A program made the translations under genes and the position numbers. DNA of 33,458 bases from SBAX01 sp964646605 (lineage in GTDB: Bacteria; Planctomycetota; Phycisphaerae; UBA1845), in contig CAZYEX010000152.1 in the NCBI GenBank assembly GCA_964646605.1, positions 1 through 33,458 on the forward strand, read 5' to 3'. This document shows, one piece after another, positions 7,756-14,004 of the stretch. The notes below the pieces were generated by a model. It was given only the letters and a program-made list of their open reading frames with translations, searched no databases and was not told where the DNA came from. Within the stretch, counting starts at the first letter, position 1; every line of letters begins with the position of its first letter.

Positions 7756-9006
7756 TCAATCCTGTTTCTCCGCGCTTTCCCGTGGCGGACACTTGATGTC
7801 GTTTTTCTTGCAGACCTCATCGGGCATGAAAGGGCGAAAGACGTCGCCGAGCATCACCGTCTCGAAATCCAACACCACGTTGACCACCGGCTCGGACCCG
7901 TAGATCTTCCCCACCATGTTCTTGTTCACCGGGACCGTCTTGTACGACACCCGCACCAGGGTATGGAACGTGTTGTTGCAGATTTTTTGCACCAAAGGGG
8001 AGATGTCGCGCTGATCCATGATGAGTTTGACGGTGAACTGCAAGACGTCGAATCCTTCCGAGGGGGCGGTTGCGGTGAAGACGCTCTCCGCGGTTCCGAC
8101 GGCCATGGCGGCGAGATATCCGCCCGGCGGCGCGGGGGCGAACAGATCGCCCTTGGGTGGTACATAGTCGGAAACGCGGATGGAAATTACCTCTTTGACG
8201 GGCATGATTCCGACCCATTGATCCTCGCGTGCGGCTCGAGCGGCCTCGGCGGCCTCCTGGTTTAAGGCGACGATGGCGCCGACCACGTCCTTCTGTATCC
8301 AATAGGTCAGTTGCCCGCGCCAACATTGGTCGAGTTCGGGCGCGTCCAAGGTGGTGGTGTCGCGCAGACCGGGGGTGAACTCCAGGCTGGCCACTCGTTC
8401 GGGAGGCTTGTCGTCGAAGAACTTGACGGCATAACAGTAGATGCGCTGCGCGGCGGCGATCGAGGCCCGGGCCATGGGTTCGTGCCGGACGCCTGTGCGT
8501 GTCAACACCTCGGCGGGCGTGCGCGCGGGTTCCGGGGCGGCGGCGGAATCCGCGCCGAACTGTTTTTCCGAGGCCCGCTCGTTTTCGATCTTGTCTTTGA
8601 CCAGTTCGATGTCCGCGCTGGTCGGCAAACCTCCCCATCGCAACGAGTCGAGGAGTTCGCGCATGGCGTTATGATACTTGTCGCGGAACTCGACCCGCTT
8701 TTCGGGCGGACCGTCGGGGAACACCGCTTCCACAAGCGGCGCCGCATGATAAAGTTGCTTGGCGCGTTCCAGAACTTTGGCGCGGTCGGCGAGGACGGCT
8801 TTGATGCGCTCGTTTTCGGCGTCGATGCCTTTCTGATTGGCGGGTTGACCGGCGGCGGACTCCAAGGCGCGGAAGACCCCGGCTGCCGCCTCCATCTCCG
8901 TCTTTACCTTGGGCATGGCCCGCAGACCGGTGACGCCCAGTCCCAGACCGGCCGCCGCGGCGACTCCGCACAAGATCAAGAAAAGATGGCGTTTCAGGAA
9001 ATCCAT
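7756..9006 (-). CDS. PilO/GspM-like bitopic inner-membrane protein
   Basis: The 416-residue protein begins MDFLKRHLFLILCGVAAAAG: a very short cytoplasmic end, one membrane helix (about 8-28), then an alpha-helical stretch (30-95) predicted as coiled coil, and a mixed periplasmic region. This topology and its place directly after a PilM-PilN-like gene fit PilO, which pairs with PilN in the alignment subcomplex. Sequence similarity to canonical PilO (about 200 residues) is not evident by eye, and the protein is twice that length. The start at ATG 9006 is chosen because GAGGG lies just upstream and the membrane segment starts there; the open frame continues further upstream but reads as low-complexity shadow of the preceding gene. 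A C-x5-C pair occurs near the C terminus (VCKKNDIKC). Confidence 0.7.
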   Translation of the reverse strand: MDFLKRHLFLILCGVAAAAGLGLGVTGLRAMPKVKTEMEAAAGVFRALESAAGQPANQKGIDAENERIKAVLADRAKVLERAKQLYHAAPLVEAVFPDGPPEKRVEFRDKYHNAMRELLDSLRWGGLPTSADIELVKDKIENERASEKQFGADSAAAPEPARTPAEVLTRTGVRHEPMARASIAAAQRIYCYAVKFFDDKPPERVASLEFTPGLRDTTTLDAPELDQCWRGQLTYWIQKDVVGAIVALNQEAAEAARAAREDQWVGIMPVKEVISIRVSDYVPPKGDLFAPAPPGGYLAAMAVGTAESVFTATAPSEGFDVLQFTVKLIMDQRDISPLVQKICNNTFHTLVRVSYKTVPVNKNMVGKIYGSEPVVNVVLDFETVMLGDVFRPFMPDEVCKKNDIKCPPRESAEKQD

Positions 9007-9076
9007 ACGTCCCTCAAAATCATGGTCTGGTCGGTTCGCCCGCGCCTCGCGTCGTGGCCCACGGTGTTTCCTTCCA

Positions 9077-11215
9077 TCACGGCGGTTTGGGCTTGTCTCC
9101 GGGTTTGGGCTTGTCCCCGGGTTTGGGTTTGTCCGCCGGTTTGGGGGCCGGTTTCGCGCCGGGTTTGGGCGGCGGCTCTTTCGTTTGGCCGGCTTCGGAA
9201 ACCTCGCCGATGATGGCGTCCGCCCAGATTTCGAACCGCCAGTCGTTCTCTGTCGGCTCGTGGGTGACGACATCGACGCGTTCAAACTGGCCGGTTGCGG
9301 TTGGCGTGGCCGTCGGCGGGGTCGTGGCGGGCCCTCGTCCGGCAGCGCCGCCGCGGGTCGTCGGAGTCCGGGGTGCGCCGGGCTTGCTTCCGCTGGGGTC
9401 CGCCTTCGAGCCCGCGACCAGAGCGGTGTTGTCGATGTAGAACCCCAAACCCTCCTCGCGCCCCTTGCGGCGGAGGACATCCATGAAGTTCTCTTTGGCG
9501 AACTTCATGCCCCCTTCGTAGGGCGTCGTGCAATGAATCTTGATGAGAATGCCCGGGAGATCGGAGCCCTGACCGGATTCGTGCGGGTTCAAAGGCGGCT
9601 CCACCTCGATGAGGCTCTTCCAGTCGAAGGCCCGAAGGTCCGGGTCGTAGAGCATGTCCAGCGATTCGATGAAAAGCTGCTTACGTTGCTGGCGCGGCGG
9701 GGCCCCAGCGGCGATCGCTTGCTGGACCTCGCCCGGCGTGTCCGCCTCCGCCAAGGGACCCTCGGGCCTGGGGATCGAGGAGTGGATGAGGTCCACCAGC
9801 TTCAGGATCGTGGTCTTGTGAGACTGCAACTCGATCAACCGTTGCGTTTCGGTGAGTTCCGATTGACCTTTACCGCCGAGTGTTCCCAACTCCTTCTTCA
9901 TCGCGGCGGCGGCCTGTACGACGACCTGTCCTTGGGCGCGGTCGGCATAGGAACTCGGCGGACCCGACTCGATGATCTGGGCCGCCTGGGCCAGGGTCAT
10001 GTCCTTGACACCTGCAGCGCCAGCCGCCCCCGCGGCGAGAGCCCGCATGTCCGAACTCTGCCGGAACCAGACCAGTCCGCCCGCAAACACCAGGCACGCC
10101 GCAGCGGCGGCGAAGGCCGGTCGTTTTTTCCGCCAGACTACCTGCTTGGCGATTTCCGTGGGAAGCAGGTTGCTGTTGACCTTGGTCAATTCCAACCCCT
10201 GCAAGGCGAGTCCGTAGGCCACGCCATAGGCGAGGAACTGTTCACGGAAGGCGTCGGCGTTGGGCAAGCCCGACACGGCTGCGTTGGTGAAGCTCTCCGG
10301 TTTTTCAACCGTCATGCCCAGGTTTTGCTGGAGATATTTTTGCAGTCCGGGAAGCTGAAACGCATTGCCCACGCCGACCACCTTCTCGACTTTCGTGTCT
10401 CGATGGGTGGTCGAGTAGAACCCGAGGGAGCGCTGCAATTCTTGGACGAGGTCGGCGAAGATCGGACGCATGGCCTGGAAGATCTGGCGGGCATACTTGC
10501 TGCTGGCCGCCGTCCGCTTGAGGTTTTCCGCCTTGGCGAAGGAGAGTTTGAACGACTTCACCAAGGCCTCGGTGAAACTGTTTCCGCCGATGGGGACGGT
10601 TCGCGTCCACAGGCTGTCGGGGGTAGCGATAATCAGGTCGGTGTTCTCCGCGCCGATGTCCAGGAGGATGGTCGTCTCTTTCGCCAGCCAGCCGTCGAAG
10701 TGCGCCGCGTTGTATATCGCGAGCGGTCCGGATTGGACGGCGATGGGCTCGACGCCTGCCTGCTCGAAGTGGAGAAGATGCTCGCGGATGAGTTCGCGCT
10801 TCATGGCGAAGATGCCGACCTCTACGTCGGGCATGCCCTCCTGGCGGAAGGTGTGGTAGTCCCAGATGACCTCGTCCATGTCGAAGGGGATTTGCTGCTC
10901 GGCTTCGTAGCGGACGATGTCGGGGATGCGCTTCGGTTGCACGGGCGGCAGCTTGGTGAACCGCGCCAGCGTATGCTGACCCGGAACGCTGACCACGACC
11001 TGATCCTTGGAGATGTCGTTGTGGGAGAGGAACTTTTCGAGAGCCGCCCCGATCAAGGCGTGACGGTCGGCGTCGGGTTGGGAGAGGATCTTGGCGTGTT
11101 CGACGTATTCATGCCCGACGAGCTCGACCTTGCCCTCCGCGCCGGCGCGGAGTTTGATCGCTTTGAGAGCGCATCGCCCTACGTCAATCCCCCAGAAGGT
11201 TTGTTGGCCGGCCAT
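9077..11215 (-). CDS. pilM: PilM-PilN-like fusion, pilus alignment subcomplex
   Basis: Residues 1-345 are a PilM actin-like ATPase: FWGIDVGRCALKAIKL at the N terminus, VSVPGQHTLARFTKLP, LLDIGAENTD (184-193) for phosphate binding, and GVGNAFQLPGL near 281-291. PilM is a cytoplasmic protein that binds the NLLP motif at the N terminus of PilN. Here that motif appears in the same chain, VNSNLLPTEI (about 346-355), followed by a membrane helix (about 366-385) and a periplasmic region, as in PilN. The tail is a Lys/Pro repeat (KPGDKPKPG units). Total 712 residues, against about 350 for PilM and 190 for PilN. ATG 11215 is chosen because MAGQQTFWGIDVG is the usual PilM start and GGAGGTGG lies upstream. 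It is the first gene of the cluster. Confidence 0.88.
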   Translation of the reverse strand: MAGQQTFWGIDVGRCALKAIKLRAGAEGKVELVGHEYVEHAKILSQPDADRHALIGAALEKFLSHNDISKDQVVVSVPGQHTLARFTKLPPVQPKRIPDIVRYEAEQQIPFDMDEVIWDYHTFRQEGMPDVEVGIFAMKRELIREHLLHFEQAGVEPIAVQSGPLAIYNAAHFDGWLAKETTILLDIGAENTDLIIATPDSLWTRTVPIGGNSFTEALVKSFKLSFAKAENLKRTAASSKYARQIFQAMRPIFADLVQELQRSLGFYSTTHRDTKVEKVVGVGNAFQLPGLQKYLQQNLGMTVEKPESFTNAAVSGLPNADAFREQFLAYGVAYGLALQGLELTKVNSNLLPTEIAKQVVWRKKRPAFAAAAACLVFAGGLVWFRQSSDMRALAAGAAGAAGVKDMTLAQAAQIIESGPPSSYADRAQGQVVVQAAAAMKKELGTLGGKGQSELTETQRLIELQSHKTTILKLVDLIHSSIPRPEGPLAEADTPGEVQQAIAAGAPPRQQRKQLFIESLDMLYDPDLRAFDWKSLIEVEPPLNPHESGQGSDLPGILIKIHCTTPYEGGMKFAKENFMDVLRRKGREEGLGFYIDNTALVAGSKADPSGSKPGAPRTPTTRGGAAGRGPATTPPTATPTATGQFERVDVVTHEPTENDWRFEIWADAIIGEVSEAGQTKEPPPKPGAKPAPKPADKPKPGDKPKPGDKPKPP

Positions 11216-11280
11216 ACGCTGGTCATCCACCTCCCCGCGCGGGGAAGGTCCGCCCGACCGCTTTGCGGTGAGGCCGCGGC

Positions 11281-11309
11281 GGAATACATTCCGCACGCCT
11301 GGGAGGCAA
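11281..11309 (-). promoter_or_regulatory. Possible promoter for the pilM-like cluster
   Basis: Minus strand TTGCCT (11304-11309) and TATTCC (11281-11286) with a 17-base spacer. It would start transcription about 60 bases before the pilM-like ATG. The -10 box matches only three of six consensus bases, and the site overlaps the start of the mtaB remnant on the other strand. Confidence 0.25.
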
Positions 11310-11890
11310 GTATTGCGTCGCCACGCTGGGCTGTAAAGTCAACCAGCACGAGTCTCCACAGCTCCGCGAGCCGCTGGAGTCGCTGGGTTTTCGCCCGGTC
11401 GGCGGCGAGGAAACCGCGGACGTCGCCGTGGTCAACACCTGTGCCGTCACGGCCGATGCCGTTCGCAAGAACCGCCAGATCATCCGCAAGGTCGCACGGG
11501 GTGGACGGACCGCGGTCGTCGTGGTGAGGTGCGGCGCTTCGGCGGACGCCCAACACCTTCGTCGGTTGGACGGCGTCACCGCCGTCTCGGCCATCACACC
11601 GACATCGGCGCCGAGTTGCGGGAGCTGCTCACGCGGCGATCTCGCGGCTCGGAACCCAATCCTGTGGAGGACCGCGCGGGGGGCCGCGATACGGGCCCAG
11701 CCTCGGACGCCGGGGGGATTACGTCAGGAAGAAGCAGTTCGCCTCTCGGCGTCCTTTCACGTCCGATTCAATTGTTTCCCTGCCGTTGCCGGTTGTCAAG
11801 ACGGAAACCACACTTCTTGGAAGAATTGAGTCGTTCAGCGGTCATCAACGGGCATTCCTCAAGGTCCAGGACGGGTGCGATGCCCATTAC
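11308..11890 (+). pseudogene. mtaB: Truncated, frameshifted MtaB-like tRNA methylthiotransferase remnant
   Basis: The remnant reads KYCVATLGCKVNQHES, then VAVVNTCAVTADAVRKNRQ, the two first conserved Cys motifs of the UPF0004 domain of radical-SAM methylthiotransferases that modify t6A37 in tRNA. The register changes near 11587 (one T missing would restore VFGHHTDIGAELRELLTRR) and again at a six-G run, 11678-11683 (a seventh G would restore RYGPSLGRRGDYVRKKQ). The third frame then gives GRIESFSGHQRAFLKVQDGC and DAH, the lead-in to the CxxxCxxC cluster motif, but homology stops there at about 11890. The [4Fe-4S] motif, most of the radical-SAM barrel and the TRAM domain are absent. No ATG precedes the conserved start; an in-frame TGA lies at 11269. 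Confidence 0.85.
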
Positions 11891-11955
11891 CCGGGCGAGG
11901 CGTGCGAGGGCGGAATTATTGCTTTTTCATCTCGACTTCGGTTCTTGAGGCCCGG

Positions 11956-11961
11956 TACAAT
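11956..11961 (+). promoter_or_regulatory. Possible -10 element for the secreted Cys-rich gene
   Basis: TACAAT matches five of six consensus bases and sits 32 bases before the ATG at 11994, with GGAGG between. No convincing -35 box is visible at the expected distance. Confidence 0.35.
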
Positions 11962-11993
11962 CGGGGCGTCCCGCTTCACCGGAGGGCGAGTTC

Positions 11994-13148
11994 ATGCTCA
12001 GGCGACTTTGTGTCGCGTTCACTCTTTTGCTGGCCGCGGTTGCGCTGCGCGCGGCGCAGGCCGGGGAGCCGCCGACGGCCAGGATCATGGTCAACCCGGT
12101 CCCGGCCAAGGTCGGTCCGCCCTATCCCCCCCTCATCGGCGGGGGACCCAACATCGTGGGCAACGAACTCCGCCTCGACGCCGGCGGCGTCCGCGTCTGG
12201 CTCGAGGTCCAACTCGCGGATTGGGACCCCAACGGCGACGGGTCGCCAGGGGCCCGGTTCTTCCAGGTCACGCTGGATGGAACCGGACTGCTCGATGCGG
12301 ACATCAACGGCGACGGCTTGGTGCATGACGACGGCGATCAAGAGGACATCGTCCTTCCGGTGATTCCCTGCGATTCCTATTTGGATTGCGGTGCCGCGTT
12401 CGGGGAAGCAGATGGCGAGCAGTGTGGGTCTCTCGTGAGTCGCACCTGTAATGCGGTCTACCCAGACAAGCAGGGAACTCTTCGCCCCGACGCTTGGTGC
12501 GCAGGCGGGGGGTGCGAGGAGGGCAGTAACGCCATCATAACGCCCCCGCATTGGAGGGTGTACGGGCTTTACACCGCCCCCTTTCGTCCCGACAACGGGA
12601 CCGTCCGCTGGGGTGCAACCGCGGTCTACGACGTCCCCCCAGGCGCGAAAGGGAAATACTCCGCGGAGTTGGACCGGGAGCGGACCTATTTTACGGCGGG
12701 CAGTTTTCCGTTCCCGGAAATCCCGACCCTCTCGAAAACGGGCTTTGTGATCAACATTCTCACCGGACGCTGCTGCTACGGGTTCGGGACGCCCGCCGAG
12801 GGGTGTGTGGACAGTGTGACTCGCGCCGAATGCGGAGACGACGAACCGGGGCCGTTCGTCTTCACCCCCGAGGCGTTCTGCCCGCCGGACGGTCCCGACT
12901 GCGAACCGGTAACGGTTGCCTGCTGCCACGGCGACCCATTCGGGCCCTGCACCGACCATACCCCTGTGGGCGAATGCCAGTGTCGCATGTGTAGCTGGGA
13001 CCAGTTCCGCACGTGCGAGGAAATCGAATGCGCGCCTTCACCCATTCCGGCCGCGTCCGCTTGGGGGCTGGTTGTAATGACCCTGCTGCTCATGCTCGGC
13101 TCGAAGATCGTGTTCGCCGGTTCCGGCGTCACACACAAGTGGTGGTAG
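11994..13148 (+). CDS. Secreted Cys-rich protein with IPTL-like C-terminal sorting tail
   Basis: The 384-residue protein has a signal peptide (1-23, LLLAAVALRAAQA) and a C-terminal tripartite tail: a Pro/Ser motif SPIPAASAWG, a hydrophobic helix GLVVMTLLLMLGSKIVFA, and a short end with one Lys. This resembles the IPTL/IPTVSEWG-type sorting tails that I associate with planctomycete surface proteins, with the usual Glu replaced by Ala. The middle has many cysteines in pairs, for example RCCYGF and ACCHGDPFGPC, likely disulfide-bonded repeats. The stretch DADINGDGLVHDDGD is Asp-rich and dockerin-like in appearance and may bind calcium. GGAGG lies nine bases before the ATG. It stands alone after the mtaB remnant. 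The ligand or role is unknown; surface display is inferred. Confidence 0.75.
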   Translation: MLRRLCVAFTLLLAAVALRAAQAGEPPTARIMVNPVPAKVGPPYPPLIGGGPNIVGNELRLDAGGVRVWLEVQLADWDPNGDGSPGARFFQVTLDGTGLLDADINGDGLVHDDGDQEDIVLPVIPCDSYLDCGAAFGEADGEQCGSLVSRTCNAVYPDKQGTLRPDAWCAGGGCEEGSNAIITPPHWRVYGLYTAPFRPDNGTVRWGATAVYDVPPGAKGKYSAELDRERTYFTAGSFPFPEIPTLSKTGFVINILTGRCCYGFGTPAEGCVDSVTRAECGDDEPGPFVFTPEAFCPPDGPDCEPVTVACCHGDPFGPCTDHTPVGECQCRMCSWDQFRTCEEIECAPSPIPAASAWGLVVMTLLLMLGSKIVFAGSGVTHKWW

Positions 13149-13157
13149 TTCCGGCGA

Positions 13158-13297
13158 CTGGTTCGAGATTCCCGTCTCGAACCTCGCCGGCACGGGAATC
13201 CGTTCCCGCGCCCGAGAAAGGACGTGGCTGGTTCGAGATTCAAGTCTCGAACCAGCCAGCCGAGCAGTCCGTTCCCGCGTCCGAGATATGACGCTCG
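13158..13297 (+). repeat. Tandem pair of about 70-bp hairpin repeats (REP-like)
   Basis: Two adjacent units begin at 13158 and 13228 with CTGGTTCGAGATTC and share TCTCGAACC, CCGTTCCCGCG and CCGAGA at matching offsets. The second unit holds a perfect 13-bp stem (13226-13238 with 13245-13257, GGCTGGTTCGAGA). The first holds a shorter version. They fill the gap between convergent genes and could also terminate transcription, although no T run follows. Confidence 0.75.
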
Positions 13298-13359
13298 CAC
13301 GAGCGATTCCCACCCGCGAAAATCATCCTGACAGCCTTTTCTAGCTCGCTGGCGACCGA

Positions 13360-14004
13360 TCAGGGTTGGGTAGTGCAGGGTTGGTCTTGCTCCTCACCGG
13401 TGCGGCCGACCTGGACGAGGCGGACGAGTTCGGCCAGGGACTCGGCGCGCATTTTTTCCATGACGTGGGCGCGGTGCGCTTCGACGGTCTTGGTGCTGAT
13501 TCCCAGGTCGCCGGCGATCTGCTTGTTGGGCAGGCCGTTGACGACTCGGTCGAGGACTTCCCGTTCGCGGCGGGTCAAGAGGGTCAGGCGGGTGTGGATT
13601 TCGTTCCATTCGGCGCGTTCCCGACGATTGCGGATGTCCTTTTCCGCGGCTTCACGGATGCGACGGAGCAGGAGCTCGTCGTCGTAGGGCTTTTCGATGA
13701 AGTCGACGGCCCCGCCGCGCATGGCCTTCACGGCGATGGGCACGTCGCCATAACCGGTCACGATGATGACCGGGAGGGCGATGCCCGCGGCGGTGAGTTG
13801 TTGTTGCAAATCCAGCCCGCTCGGTCCGGGCATGCGCACGTCAAGAACCAGACATCCCGGCTGGGTGGAATCGTAACCGGCCAGGAACTCCCGGGCATTG
13901 GCGAAGGTGGCCACCCGGTACCCGGTCGACTCGATCAAGAACCTCAGCGAATTTCGAACGGCTGCGTCGTCATCGACGACGTACACCAACGGGCTCTGTT
14001 CCAT
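13360..14004 (-). CDS. FixJ-like response regulator (receiver plus LuxR-type HTH)
   Basis: The 214-residue protein has an N-terminal receiver domain (about 5-120): acidic cluster VVDDD, phosphoacceptor Asp55 in VLDVRMPGPSG, the Thr in VTGYGD and the Lys in EKPYDD. The output domain (about 140-205) is a LuxR/FixJ helix-turn-helix: LTRREREVLDRVVNG, then NKQIAGDLGISTKTVEAHR. Order and length match FixJ-family activators, in which phosphorylation relieves inhibition of the DNA-binding domain. Its ATG at 14004 overlaps the last 35 bases of the upstream histidine-kinase gene, so the two are translated from one message and should form a pair. Target genes cannot be told from this window. Confidence 0.92.
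   Translation of the reverse strand: MEQSPLVYVVDDDAAVRNSLRFLIESTGYRVATFANAREFLAGYDSTQPGCLVLDVRMPGPSGLDLQQQLTAAGIALPVIIVTGYGDVPIAVKAMRGGAVDFIEKPYDDELLLRRIREAAEKDIRNRRERAEWNEIHTRLTLLTRREREVLDRVVNGLPNKQIAGDLGISTKTVEAHRAHVMEKMRAESLAELVRLVQVGRTGEEQDQPCTTQP

Noticed and set aside
9077..9170. Tandem DNA repeat near the end of the pilM-like gene
   Set aside because: It is explained by the coding repeat KPGDKP at the protein C terminus, so it is not listed as a separate DNA element.
8909..11527. 872-codon plus-strand open frame across the pilM-like gene
   Set aside because: Antisense shadow: low-complexity Arg/Gly/Val-rich translation, and the opposite strand has PilM motifs throughout.
13158..13297. 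Possible CRISPR array
   Set aside because: Only two 70-bp units with internal palindromes, no regular spacers and no cas genes.
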